From a virus: 64,000 bases of DNA. This document shows, piece after piece, positions 32,987 to 41,819 of the stretch. The DNA is taken from IMG/VR virus record IMGVR_UViG_3300005264_000022, positions 1 to 64,000 of that record. The stretch is one strand, 5' to 3'. Position 1 is the first letter of the stretch. Each line of letters starts with the position of its first letter. Below the pieces are notes generated by a model that was not told the DNA's origin, ran no database searches, and saw only the letters and a list, made by a program, of their open reading frames with translations. The position numbers and the translations under genes were made by a program.

Positions 32987-34124
32987 TTATATCATATCCA
33001 ACATATGTAGCAATTTGTCCTACAACATCCATATTAGATAATTTAATAGCTTCTTGATATGATGGATTTAGACTATTTAGCCATTGAACTACTTCGTTTG
33101 CCATATTTATTATATTAGTTTCAATATATGAAATTAATTTTGCTTTCTTAACATTGTCAACAGAATTAGTATCATCTTTCTTTAATGCTTCAATTACAAC
33201 CTTCTCTTCTTCTTTATGTTTAGCAATTTGTTTTTCTTTTTCTTGCTCTAATATTGTATCATCCTCTATACCTGATGCAGATTTAACTGCTTTCTTAAAT
33301 ATATCCACAAATAGATCGGCAGTTTCTTTAGCACTATGCCCTGCTTCAAATTCAGTAGGCACATCTTGAAACCTAGATTTAGCTCCCTTATATTCATCAT
33401 TAGCTCTTAATCTTACAAATCTATCTCCAATTACTTCAGTCTTGTTTACAATCTTTCTATCAGTCGTATACATTAATGAGAAGTCACAATCTTGTAATAT
33501 AATTGCATCAAAGCCTTCGCCCGTATCTGAACCATAGTACATATATTTTTCTCCAGTACCTTTTGTTTCTTTTTGTTTTAATTTAGAATGTGATATAAAA
33601 TACGGTAAAAACCCTGCATTTCTTAATCTAGCTATTATATCCTCGGCTAATAATTGATTTAATGCCCCATGTGGTCTACCATGCCCCTTCCAACAAGCAT
33701 CAAATGTTTTATATTCTCCGACTTCTTCAAAATGAATCTCTTCTATTTTCTTTTTCCCATACTTTTGTAATACAGTTGTAGAATCTATCCCTACTATCTT
33801 TATAGGGAAGTTAGGGTCTTTCTTCTTTTCTGATGTCAATATATCTATTGCTTTAACTACTTCGTCCCAACTTTTTAATATTCCATTCTTTAGTCCTGTC
33901 TTTTGATCTGTCAGTTTAAACACGTTTAACCCGTTCAATGCAGAATAACCTAACTCTAACGGTAATAGTATTCCTATATTTTTATTTCCAGTCTCCTGTC
34001 CAAATCTCTTGCATAGTGCATCAAACAGACTTGTCTTACCAGAACCGCTTTCTCCCATAATTCTTATTGAATAATCAAATAGGTCTAACGATGTTTCGTT
34101 TGTCTCCATAAAATCAAATTGCAT
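32976..34124 (-). CDS. P-loop ATPase of the AAA_24 / Sak4-like phage group
   Basis: 382 residues. Walker A IMGESGSGKTSLFDALC at ~30, Walker B-like FPIKIVGIDSTTVLQKYG, and FISHSKLKQK as a sensor strand: the phage nucleotide-binding protein layout related to RecA-like Sak4 annealing/recombination ATPases. Next to an ssDNA-binding candidate and a RecB/Cas4-like nuclease, it probably belongs to a recombination module. Confidence 0.75.
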   Translation of the reverse strand: MQFDFMETNETSLDLFDYSIRIMGESGSGKTSLFDALCKRFGQETGNKNIGILLPLELGYSALNGLNVFKLTDQKTGLKNGILKSWDEVVKAIDILTSEKKKDPNFPIKIVGIDSTTVLQKYGKKKIEEIHFEEVGEYKTFDACWKGHGRPHGALNQLLAEDIIARLRNAGFLPYFISHSKLKQKETKGTGEKYMYYGSDTGEGFDAIILQDCDFSLMYTTDRKIVNKTEVIGDRFVRLRANDEYKGAKSRFQDVPTEFEAGHSAKETADLFVDIFKKAVKSASGIEDDTILEQEKEKQIAKHKEEEKVVIEALKKDDTNSVDNVKKAKLISYIETNIINMANEVVQWLNSLNPSYQEAIKLSNMDVVGQIATYVGYDINAN

Positions 34125-34150
34125 TGTATCATCTCCTCTAATCTCTTTTA

Positions 34151-34765
34151 TTAGTTGCTCTCTATTAACACTATATCAAAATCTATACCATATACCTCTT
34201 CATATACATCTTTATGGTAAGAATTAACTTCTCCATAATTTGCGTCAAATATTTTTCTAATATCATACCCATTCTCGATTGAATATTTTTTTAGCGGCCT
34301 CCATGATATAGGTAGTCCATGCTCTATCATAACTCTTTTCACAGAATACCAATCTTTATTTATATCCAATTGGATCTCAATTCTATTCTTTTCCTCTTCA
34401 ACTCTATCTAATTCTTCAATTAATCTAACTTGCTCTTTTGCAATCTCCAATCTAGTCATTGGTTTGTTATACTTCTTTTCTACTTCTATAAAATATTTTC
34501 TAGCCACTTTTCCTTTTTCATTTCTAGCTAACATTGATAATTCTTTTGCCATGTCAATCTCGATAACGTAATCGCTTGTCCTATTCCCGTTCGACATGAT
34601 GTCGAGCTTAATATAATCAACACCTTCGTCGAAAAACTCATCTTCGACTATATTTTTCTTACTCCATCTAGCCCATTGACTTTTATCATGTCCTAAGAAA
34701 TTATACAGTTCTCTAGCCGACACTAACTTTTTTCCATCAATATCTTCTACTTTTATTAATTCCAA
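34151..34765 (-). CDS. AntA/AntB-type antirepressor
   Basis: 204 residues. N-terminal AntA domain: VSARELYNFLGHDKSQWARW, then DYIKLDIMSNGNRTSDYVIE and MAKELSMLARNEKGKVARKY. A coiled coil and a C-terminal KilA/BRO-like segment (WRPLKKYSIENGYDI) follow. Known members act on lysogeny repressors; no such repressor is visible, so the target may be in a host prophage. Confidence 0.8.
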   Translation of the reverse strand: MELIKVEDIDGKKLVSARELYNFLGHDKSQWARWSKKNIVEDEFFDEGVDYIKLDIMSNGNRTSDYVIEIDMAKELSMLARNEKGKVARKYFIEVEKKYNKPMTRLEIAKEQVRLIEELDRVEEEKNRIEIQLDINKDWYSVKRVMIEHGLPISWRPLKKYSIENGYDIRKIFDANYGEVNSYHKDVYEEVYGIDFDIVLIESN

Positions 34766-34798
34766 TTTTAACCTCCCTCTTTTATTAGTCTTACATTT

Positions 34799-34825
34799 GA
34801 GGATTGGACATTAATTCCAACCCTC
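34799..34825 (-). other. intercistronic hairpin
   Basis: GAGGATTGG pairs with CCAACCCTC (8 of 9) between the 408-residue gene and the antirepressor. No U-run. Confidence 0.4.
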
Positions 34826-34840
34826 CATATCTAATACTAA

Positions 34841-36067
34841 TTATTTAAGAAATTGTGACATATCCATTCCTAAGTTTGGTGGTGTAGGTGTTTGTGGCGG
34901 CATATTCGGTGTAACTGGTGCAGTTGGAATACCTACCATATTTTGTGCTTGTTCCATAGTTACAGTCTTAGGTACATCTGCTTTAGAACCAAATATATCT
35001 ATTGGTTGTACATCATCTATTGTTACCCCGCCAACGAACATTGGCTCAATTAGATAATGCTTGGTAGTCTTCGGTCTAATACCTCTAATCTTTTTAATCT
35101 CATCTATTGAATATCTAATAGGATCAACTTGATGTAATACTTTTTCTTGAGTAGTTAATGAATTTATATTCAAATCTCCACCAACCTCTTCTCCTTTAAC
35201 CCTACATACAAACTCAGTTGTATAATACTTCATAGGTTGTAATTCGTCACCTGTTGGAGTAGAATTAATCATACTTTCTATCATTGAATATATTTGTGGT
35301 GAATTTACTATATCCATATTTAATCCAAATACATCTTTAGTCTTAACAATTCTATTTACATATGTATTATCTTCTAATCTTTGTTGAACTGGAACAAATA
35401 TATTAAATGGAATTTTCTTCATAGCTTGTGTTTCAAATTTATCATATGGAATGAAATCCGCAGAGTTCTTAATGAAATGCGTCTCAATTCTTAACTCTAA
35501 CTTTTCGTCTTCATTTTCATATGATGGTCTGATGTATGATGGGGTAAAGTTCATTCCAACACCCTTCTTTCCACTATAGTAATTCACACTTCCATTTACT
35601 GTGAACTTTTGACCTTTTAGCAATGCCATATTTTCCATAATTGTTTTTAAGTAATGTGAATCTGCTAATGTTTCAATAACTTCTTTTCCATCTAATGAAA
35701 TCTTTCTTTTTAAGAAATCCATACATCCTTCTAATGTTTTAGGATCTGATGCCATGGATTCATCTAACCTAGAAGTCGCAGTATCGTTTTTACCTTTATA
35801 TGATATAGTCGCTTTCTTATCTACACTAGCATATGATCTAATCTTTAAATATTCTCTAGTTCCATCTGCCTCAACAAACATATTTAATATTGTCTCTGTT
35901 CTATTTGGAACTCCATCTTTCATTGTAATTACTTGTTTTATATGACCATAATCAATAATCTTTTGCGTATTCCCAAAATACTCACCCATTGTTTCCTTTG
36001 GCTCTGGCAACGTATCATTAAATCCTATCTTTCCTACAAAACTAAATTTCGAATATAACTTCTTCAT
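34841..36067 (-). CDS. candidate ssDNA-binding / recombination protein
   Basis: 408 residues, beta-rich, no enzyme motif. An N-terminal strand set (KIIDYGHIKQVITMKDG) and a KGQKFTVNGSVNYY segment could be OB-like, and the C-terminus is a Pro-rich tail ending SQFLK. It lies between the ATPase and the nuclease genes, where phages usually keep an ssDNA-binding protein. Assignment rests on position; a conserved unknown is the alternative. Confidence 0.5.
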   Translation of the reverse strand: MKKLYSKFSFVGKIGFNDTLPEPKETMGEYFGNTQKIIDYGHIKQVITMKDGVPNRTETILNMFVEADGTREYLKIRSYASVDKKATISYKGKNDTATSRLDESMASDPKTLEGCMDFLKRKISLDGKEVIETLADSHYLKTIMENMALLKGQKFTVNGSVNYYSGKKGVGMNFTPSYIRPSYENEDEKLELRIETHFIKNSADFIPYDKFETQAMKKIPFNIFVPVQQRLEDNTYVNRIVKTKDVFGLNMDIVNSPQIYSMIESMINSTPTGDELQPMKYYTTEFVCRVKGEEVGGDLNINSLTTQEKVLHQVDPIRYSIDEIKKIRGIRPKTTKHYLIEPMFVGGVTIDDVQPIDIFGSKADVPKTVTMEQAQNMVGIPTAPVTPNMPPQTPTPPNLGMDMSQFLK

Positions 36068-36111
36068 TTGTACCTCCGTTTATTTTTATTGATCTCTTAT
36101 TGAACAAAATT

Positions 36112-36140
36112 ATTATAACACACTCTAAATTATAAGTCAA
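36112..36140 (-). promoter_or_regulatory. vegetative promoter
   Basis: Leftward TTGACT, 17 nt, TATAAT with TGTGT before the -10. Confidence 0.8.
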
Positions 36141-36149
36141 TACTTTTTG

Positions 36150-36452
36150 CTAACTATTTTCTTCCTCTATATCTAATACAATACATATACCGTTATCTAA
36201 TTCTTTTAACGCATTTTCCCAAATTTCTTTATTAGTTTTCATTTGGGTTAATTCTAAACTTAATATCATAACTCTATCTTTATAGCCAAAATCTTTGCAA
36301 AATTGAATACAAGCAGTGTGATCTATAATTGTCTTCTCTAATGTGACTATACCATTAACACATTCATCAATACCATCTTCTAATTCTTTTATAACCTTAC
36401 TCCTATACTTACGAGAATATCTTATTAGTATAGCTCCTATGAGTTTATTCAT
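36150..36452 (-). CDS. hypothetical protein
   Basis: 100 residues, helical with a basic N-terminus (LIRYSRKYRSKVIKEL). It overlaps the nuclease gene by 4 nt. Unknown. Confidence 0.45.
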   Translation of the reverse strand: MNKLIGAILIRYSRKYRSKVIKELEDGIDECVNGIVTLEKTIIDHTACIQFCKDFGYKDRVMILSLELTQMKTNKEIWENALKELDNGICIVLDIEEENS

Positions 36453-37756
36453 ATAGAACCTAGCATCAATTTGCTTTTCTCAACAAACGAATTTATATGT
36501 TGTTTATAATATTTGCAATTATCACCATGATTACAGAGATTTGAGCAAAAAAAGACGTCCTCTGCTATATCTTTAGGTTGATACATCACTTCGGGTTGTC
36601 CTAGCTTATTTTCAATCATCCCAACTGTCTCTATAATATAATTTTCCATTTCTACCATAATTTCATCTGTTAATTCATATCTTTCATAATATGGCAATAT
36701 ATCAAATCCCAAAGCTCTTAGCTCTTGTTTAAGCTCGTCTGATACCTTAGACCATAGATTATGAGACTTAAACTCTTCTATAACCTCTGTGTCTACGTTA
36801 GCCCACTTTAAATGTCTTTCTAACTTACTAGCCACATCTTTTCTCTCATAAATAATACTCTTAGATTCTTTCTCATATCCAAATTTATCACATATCTCAT
36901 CTTTATATTCTAATCCTATTTTAGCTAAGTCTACTTTTTTTAATCCTTTGAATATACCTATATCTATTCCACAGTCGTTAATATAAAATTCCTTCATATC
37001 TTTAACTGATAGTTTAGAGAAGTCCCTATGCCAACTAGATGGTATCAAACACTCACAATATTTCATCATATTCCATTGTACATATTTAACCTCTAGCCCT
37101 GTCAATCTCTTATACATATGAGCATAAACTGCTAACTGTCTCCCATACTTTAACAAGTCTTTTGGCTTAAATTTAGTAGATGATTTATGATCTGATATTA
37201 TAGCATATGACTTACCATTTTCATCTTTACAACAATATAATTCATCTATAAATCCTTGCATAAATATACTATTGTTCATTCCAAATGTACCACACACAAA
37301 CATCTCTGTAATAGGTTTGCCTATAGGTGGAATTTCATATTCTTGAAAAAACAATCTCAAGTTCTCAATATATCCAACCTCTATTTTATCAGATGGGAAT
37401 TTCATACCTACTAATTTAGCTTTGGCATATGTCTTTTCAAATATTGGCAACATTTCTTCTTTTTTTATTTTGCCATTAGTGTAGTCCTCTAGCACGTCGT
37501 GACCTATTGATCCGAGTGTGGAGTAAATATTATCCTTACCACGATTCCATTTTATATAAGATTCGTAATATCCATATTGACATTCTAAGAAACTACCTAG
37601 CCTTGAATATGAATACACTACCTTGCCTAATTCTTTTGCTCTCTTTTTAAACTCAACTTCCAACTCACTCCTAACCCTTTTCTTTACCTCTTCTGCCTTT
37701 ACAGGTGTTGTTGGTACAGTTATTGAAGGGATGGGAGGTATATTAATATTATTCAT
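36449..37756 (-). CDS. RecB/Cas4-like PD-(D/E)XK nuclease
   Basis: 435 residues. SYSRLGSFLECQYGYYESYI is the N-terminal Cas4/RecB entry motif with the first Cys; FMQGFIDELY supplies the D; AIISDHKSST is the D-xK active site; QLAVYAHMYK is the QxxxY motif; C-terminal CSNLCNHGDNCKYY completes a likely 4Fe-4S cluster. It would resect or process DNA ends with the neighbouring ATPase. Confidence 0.85.
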   Translation of the reverse strand: MNNINIPPIPSITVPTTPVKAEEVKKRVRSELEVEFKKRAKELGKVVYSYSRLGSFLECQYGYYESYIKWNRGKDNIYSTLGSIGHDVLEDYTNGKIKKEEMLPIFEKTYAKAKLVGMKFPSDKIEVGYIENLRLFFQEYEIPPIGKPITEMFVCGTFGMNNSIFMQGFIDELYCCKDENGKSYAIISDHKSSTKFKPKDLLKYGRQLAVYAHMYKRLTGLEVKYVQWNMMKYCECLIPSSWHRDFSKLSVKDMKEFYINDCGIDIGIFKGLKKVDLAKIGLEYKDEICDKFGYEKESKSIIYERKDVASKLERHLKWANVDTEVIEEFKSHNLWSKVSDELKQELRALGFDILPYYERYELTDEIMVEMENYIIETVGMIENKLGQPEVMYQPKDIAEDVFFCSNLCNHGDNCKYYKQHINSFVEKSKLMLGSI

Positions 37757-37779
37757 TTTACCTCCTTGCTTAAATTTTT

Positions 37780-38067
37780 TTACAACTCCATATCATCACA
37801 TACAACAATTCTTCTATTATCTTCAATTAATTCACCTTGAAGATAAATATCAATTCCGATATCACCAACACCATACTCAGTCTTATTAAAGTACAATTCG
37901 CAATATAAATAACTCGGTAGTTCGTTGTTTATCATACAGGAAGTCTGTTTTAATATTTCATCGGTAGCGACCTCGTTTCTATTTATTCCTGTGTGTTTTT
38001 TAATAGCTTTAAATAGTGAATTATATTCATTTCTACTTGCGTAAAACATTCCATCTATTTTTTCCAT
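37780..38067 (-). CDS. hypothetical protein
   Basis: 95 residues, helical N-half (YNSLFKAIKKHTGI) and a C-terminal strand set ending in an acidic tail. Behind GGAGG. Unknown. Confidence 0.5.
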   Translation of the reverse strand: MEKIDGMFYASRNEYNSLFKAIKKHTGINRNEVATDEILKQTSCMINNELPSYLYCELYFNKTEYGVGDIGIDIYLQGELIEDNRRIVVCDDMEL

Positions 38068-38087
38068 TCTACCTCCTTTACATTTTC

Positions 38088-38303
38088 TTATTTTTTAGCT
38101 TTTCTTTTTTTTAAAATAGCTATTCTTTTTTTTAATGAATTAGTTTCTTCTATTGAATATTCAAAAAAATTATCTATATTATTAGGGTCATTAGCACATT
38201 CTTTACAAATAAAAACTTTAAATCCTGTTGAGCAATCTGTAATGCTTGATTTTTTATTTGAATACCATGTTTTTCTACAATCGTCACATATTGAATTATC
38301 CAT
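38088..38303 (-). CDS. small zinc-finger protein
   Basis: 71 residues with SICDDCRKTW, TDCSTGF and ICKECAND: two CxxC pairs framing a treble-clef-like site, then a basic coiled tail (KKRIAILKKRKAKK). Possibly DNA binding. Confidence 0.5.
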   Translation of the reverse strand: MDNSICDDCRKTWYSNKKSSITDCSTGFKVFICKECANDPNNIDNFFEYSIEETNSLKKRIAILKKRKAKK

Positions 38304-38336
38304 CTTTTATCCTCCTACAAAACAAATAACAAATTG

Positions 38337-39326
38337 TTACACTATAGCTCCAACCTCATAATTATAATTTGGATCTGCTTTCATCTTTTTAATTCTATCA
38401 CTCTCAACTTGATTTTCATATGCTTCATCCTCGGTCATATTTCTAAAGAAATTAACAGAATTATATATCATCATATCTAATCTAACATTATCAATTTCAA
38501 TTATATGACCTTCAGTATTTAGCACTGCGGTTCTACCTTTTTCTGTTATCCTAGTAGGCAAATCCTTCTCTTTATTGTTAGGCACTTTAATTCCAACAGC
38601 ATTCATCTCTTCTTTTATTGTATCAAACTTAGGTGCAGTATTATCTAATACAGGTTGCACTGGTGTACTCATTATACTATCTATTACAGGAGAACTTTCA
38701 TAATTATCTTCTTGCTTATCTCTATTTGGCATGATTCGATTTAATATAAAATCTCTATTTCCCGAATGATTAGGATTATATATTCCTTCTTCTAATCCTT
38801 CATCATCTACAACCGTCTCAGTAGCTTGTACAGGCTCTTGAACTACTTCTTGAGTTAATACAGGCTTAACTTCTTCAGCTACCTTAATTTCCGCAACAGT
38901 AGGTTCTAGCTCTACTTTATAACTAGCCTTAGTTTCTTTTTTCTCTTTTAGTAGTTTGTCCATATCTAATGTTTTCAATATGTCAATAATCTTTTTATCT
39001 AAATCTACTAAGAATTTCTCATATACATCGTCACCAACTGCTTTGATTTGAGCTTTGATTTCTTCTAACTTTTTTGTATTTCCATCTTGTAACGATCTAA
39101 AGTATGATACCATCAATGCCTCCTTGTTTTTAATTACTTTCTCTAGTGCATTGGATTTACTTAAACATTCATCATCAATTAAATCTTGAACATCTCCAAC
39201 CTCTAAACCTGCTCTAGGTTTTTCTTGTGATACCTCTTCATACACCTCTACTGATTTTTCCTTTACCATATAAAGCAAATCTGCATCAAGTTGATCTTTT
39301 ACTTCCATTGTTGTTTTATCTCTCAT
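38337..39326 (-). CDS. acidic coiled-coil hypothetical protein
   Basis: 329 residues, low complexity: helical N-half (EEIKAQIKAVGDDVYEKFLV), a Glu/Val/Pro-rich linker (PTVAEIKVAEEVKPVLTQEV) and a short ordered C-terminus. No signature. Co-directional with the HU-like gene. Confidence 0.5.
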   Translation of the reverse strand: MRDKTTMEVKDQLDADLLYMVKEKSVEVYEEVSQEKPRAGLEVGDVQDLIDDECLSKSNALEKVIKNKEALMVSYFRSLQDGNTKKLEEIKAQIKAVGDDVYEKFLVDLDKKIIDILKTLDMDKLLKEKKETKASYKVELEPTVAEIKVAEEVKPVLTQEVVQEPVQATETVVDDEGLEEGIYNPNHSGNRDFILNRIMPNRDKQEDNYESSPVIDSIMSTPVQPVLDNTAPKFDTIKEEMNAVGIKVPNNKEKDLPTRITEKGRTAVLNTEGHIIEIDNVRLDMMIYNSVNFFRNMTEDEAYENQVESDRIKKMKADPNYNYEVGAIV

Positions 39327-39355
39327 TTTATCCCTCCATATTAATTAATTTATAT

Positions 39356-39380
39356 AGGAAGAGAAAATTAATCCTCTCCT
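39356..39380 (-). other. intercistronic hairpin
   Basis: AGGA-AGAG pairs with CTCT-CCT around an AT-rich loop, between the HU-like gene and the acidic protein. No clear U-run. Confidence 0.35.
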
Positions 39381-39392
39381 AATACAAAGCAA

Positions 39393-39581
39393 CTAAATCT
39401 TCAACTTAGATCCCTTCTTGAATCTTACAACTTCTTTCTGTGGTGTTATAACTTCTTTGCCATTTACCACCGATCTTCTTTCTCCTTGCATTGCCTTATA
39501 AAACTTCCCAAATCCAGAGAATCCAACCTCTCCTTCTTTAGCTACCTCTACATATCTTACTACAAACTCTTTCTTGTTCAA
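39393..39581 (-). CDS. HU-like DNA-bending protein, shortened
   Basis: 62 residues; TTG start at 39581 behind AAAGGAGG. GFSGFGKFYKAMQGERRSVV then NGKEVITPQKEVVRF is the HU beta-arm region (GFGxF ... Rxxxx NPxTGExI ... xVxFKxGxxLK). The N-terminal helical part is only ~20 residues instead of ~45, so dimerisation may differ. Behind its own consensus promoter. Confidence 0.7.
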   Translation of the reverse strand: MNKKEFVVRYVEVAKEGEVGFSGFGKFYKAMQGERRSVVNGKEVITPQKEVVRFKKGSKLKI

Positions 39582-39615
39582 ACCTTTTCCTCCTTTTATT
39601 TTATGTGTTGAGTGT

Positions 39616-39644
39616 ATTATAGCACACTCATAAGCTTATGTCAA
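39616..39644 (-). promoter_or_regulatory. perfect-consensus promoter
   Basis: Leftward TTGACA, 17 nt, TATAAT; the -35 overlaps the end of the DUF-type gene at 39641. Drives the HU-like gene and those beyond. Confidence 0.85.
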
Positions 39645-39988
39645 CACAATTCTCCTAAATATATAAATTCTTTTTCATTAGCTATGCAAAACTCCTCTAG
39701 TAATCCTACTAATATATTCCTATGACAGAATTTACCTAGATCACAATAACAAGCCAATGACACCACATCCTCGCTACACAACTCTAGCCATGCAGATTTA
39801 TTATCTATCATACTCTTTCTCATTCTATTAATGTATAGCTCTGTAAATTCTTCCTCTGTTATCTTATTCATTTTCTTATTCCATACCATTTGCCAACTAG
39901 GGGAGAATATTGGATTTCCAGTTTTGATTGTGACATCTTTATATCCATTAGCTTTATAGTTAGAAATGTGGATAGTGTAGGCTAACAC
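39641..39988 (-). CDS. DUF488-like small phage protein
   Basis: 115 residues; the late motif SLACYCDLGKFCHRNILVG (CxC ... FCHR) is typical of small phage proteins of the DUF488-related group. Biochemical role not known. Overlaps the Rha-like gene by 7 nt. Confidence 0.65.
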   Translation of the reverse strand: MLAYTIHISNYKANGYKDVTIKTGNPIFSPSWQMVWNKKMNKITEEEFTELYINRMRKSMIDNKSAWLELCSEDVVSLACYCDLGKFCHRNILVGLLEEFCIANEKEFIYLGELC

Positions 39989-40740
39989 TCCTTATCCATA
40001 TTAGCTTTTACACCCTTACTCTCTAATAAATTATGTATCATAATTCTACCCTTCTGTCTCCACTTTGTATTTAACTTAGTTCTAATATTCCCATAGCCAT
40101 CATCATATTCTACTGTTTCAGATTTAGTATAGCCTTTTGATAAGTGTTGAGAATATAATAACCATTGACCACTTTGCTTATATTGCACTTTCTCTTCATG
40201 TAGTATCTTATTTAAAGATTGACCGCTTATATCATAATCCTTTGCAATCTGAGTGACCGTCAACAAGTCATCTGATCTTAATATACTATCATAATACTCT
40301 ACCTTTGGCTCATACTCAGTTATTAACATTTCTTGCTCTTTAGTTTTATACTCTAGTTCCATGACTATTTTTTGCTCTTTTATCCAAGCCTCTGCTCTAG
40401 CAATAGGATCTACTATTTGGTAACTAGGTAATGCAATATTGTTTTCTAATTCTCTGCAATACTTAATTAGTTTCATTCTATGAGTTGCAGAATACCCTGT
40501 TATAATAAGCATTAATCCATCTTTTGATAGTGTATAATTTTTTACCCTCTTATTCTGCTTTGATAAGAATGTGGACTCTGAAATGTCACTATCCACTTTT
40601 GGATGCTCCTCTAAACCCCTTATTTCTATTAGTATTTTTTCAATGTCTCTTTTTACATGCCCATGTTCTTTTCCTGTTAATTCCGCTATCATATTACTTG
40701 TTATTTTATCATCTTCTATTTCCATTTTAATTAATTCCAT
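39982..40740 (-). CDS. Rha-family regulator with KilAC domain
   Basis: 252 residues. N-terminal Rha domain: TSNMIAELTGKEHGHVKRDI, YTLSKDGLMLIITGYSA. C-terminal KilAC winged-helix domain: SDDLLTVTQIAKDYDISGQS, then LNKILHEEKVQYKQSGQWLL and TKWRQKGRIMIHNLL. A paralogue lies at 49170 on the other strand. Rha proteins interfere with growth or regulate phage genes in related systems. Confidence 0.85.
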   Translation of the reverse strand: MELIKMEIEDDKITSNMIAELTGKEHGHVKRDIEKILIEIRGLEEHPKVDSDISESTFLSKQNKRVKNYTLSKDGLMLIITGYSATHRMKLIKYCRELENNIALPSYQIVDPIARAEAWIKEQKIVMELEYKTKEQEMLITEYEPKVEYYDSILRSDDLLTVTQIAKDYDISGQSLNKILHEEKVQYKQSGQWLLYSQHLSKGYTKSETVEYDDGYGNIRTKLNTKWRQKGRIMIHNLLESKGVKANMDKEC

Positions 40741-40918
40741 TCAACTCCTCCTTATATAATAAATCTTCGTTTAATTCCCACAATGGACACATCGGCAAAA
40801 TAAAATCCTCTACCCTTTCTCTATTGTTAGTTGCACAATACATAGCTCTAATTTCATTTAATCTTGTATGCTTGCAAGTTGCACAAGCCTCTGTTAGTTC
40901 ATATTCGCCTATTTTCAT
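40727..40918 (-). CDS. small Cys-rich protein
   Basis: 63 residues with ACATCKHTR, YCATNN and MCPLWE: four Cys that could hold a metal. Overlaps both neighbours by 14-20 nt. Unknown. Confidence 0.5.
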   Translation of the reverse strand: MKIGEYELTEACATCKHTRLNEIRAMYCATNNRERVEDFILPMCPLWELNEDLLYKEELNGIN

Positions 40919-41819
40919 TTGATTCCCCTGTTAGTTTTTTAAATTTAAATACATAGTTATATTTTTCTTTTGTTTTTTTTGAAGCTTTCTGTTTTTCTAT
41001 TTCTACATCTAATATATTCCTATCTTTTAAATCCTGTATAGCTTTATTTAATACTCCTATTCCAAATGTTCCCATATTTTTATAATTTACACCAAAAAAA
41101 TCTTTTATATATTCATAACCAATAGGATAAGTTTTTGATTTCCCTTTCCATATACTATATAATTCATATATTCTAACTTGATGTTTTGTTAAATTAAACT
41201 GTTTTCCATATATGTTACAATCAAAGAATATAGATTTACCATCTTTTTCTCCATTTGTAACAATATTATTAAATTCATTTTTGTTTATAGTAATCTTAAA
41301 CACATTTAAAAATATTTCTTTTGCATCAAGTATTAATGTATCTTTTAACCATATTTTTGTCAATAATGAAACAACACTTCTTTTTACAATATTATCCGTT
41401 CCTCCATGTCTATCGCCATATATATATTTATTTATTAAATCTATATCTATTAAAATATTATCACTATTTCCATAATTATAATATTCATTTATTATATAAA
41501 TTCCTACTTTTATCTCCGCTAAAGTAATATCACTATTTCTATTGACAATGCCTTCTTTAGAAAAAGGTATATCATTTTTTCTTATGCGTCTAATACTACC
41601 AAGCCCGTGAGCTTCTCTATGACATTTACTACATAAAGTCATTAAGTCGCTTATATTCTCATTCTCTAAGTTATCATAATTAAGGTGATGTATTTGCAGT
41701 CCCTTTTTCTTACCACACATTTCACATACTGGATTGTGTTGTAACTTTTCTTCACGTTTATTTTGCCAATGTTCTGATTTTAAATATACCTCTCTATACC
41801 ATTTTTGTCTTTTAGTCAT
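40899..41819 (-). CDS. HNH nuclease fused to a Rep_3-like initiator domain
   Basis: 306 residues. Residues 1-80 are an HNH domain (PVCEMCGKKKGLQIHHLNYD, then LMTLCSKCHREAH). From ~95 on, the protein is colinear with its neighbour at 41812: shared blocks include FNLTKHQVRIYELYSIWKGK, IKDFFGVNYKNMG and LNKAIQDLKDRNILDVEIEK. This winged-helix segment resembles the C-terminal half of Rep_3/RepB plasmid initiators (LYELL ... LKxLLGV ... LxxAIKEI). The HNH fusion is absent from the paralogue. Confidence 0.65.
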   Translation of the reverse strand: MTKRQKWYREVYLKSEHWQNKREEKLQHNPVCEMCGKKKGLQIHHLNYDNLENENISDLMTLCSKCHREAHGLGSIRRIRKNDIPFSKEGIVNRNSDITLAEIKVGIYIINEYYNYGNSDNILIDIDLINKYIYGDRHGGTDNIVKRSVVSLLTKIWLKDTLILDAKEIFLNVFKITINKNEFNNIVTNGEKDGKSIFFDCNIYGKQFNLTKHQVRIYELYSIWKGKSKTYPIGYEYIKDFFGVNYKNMGTFGIGVLNKAIQDLKDRNILDVEIEKQKASKKTKEKYNYVFKFKKLTGESNENRRI

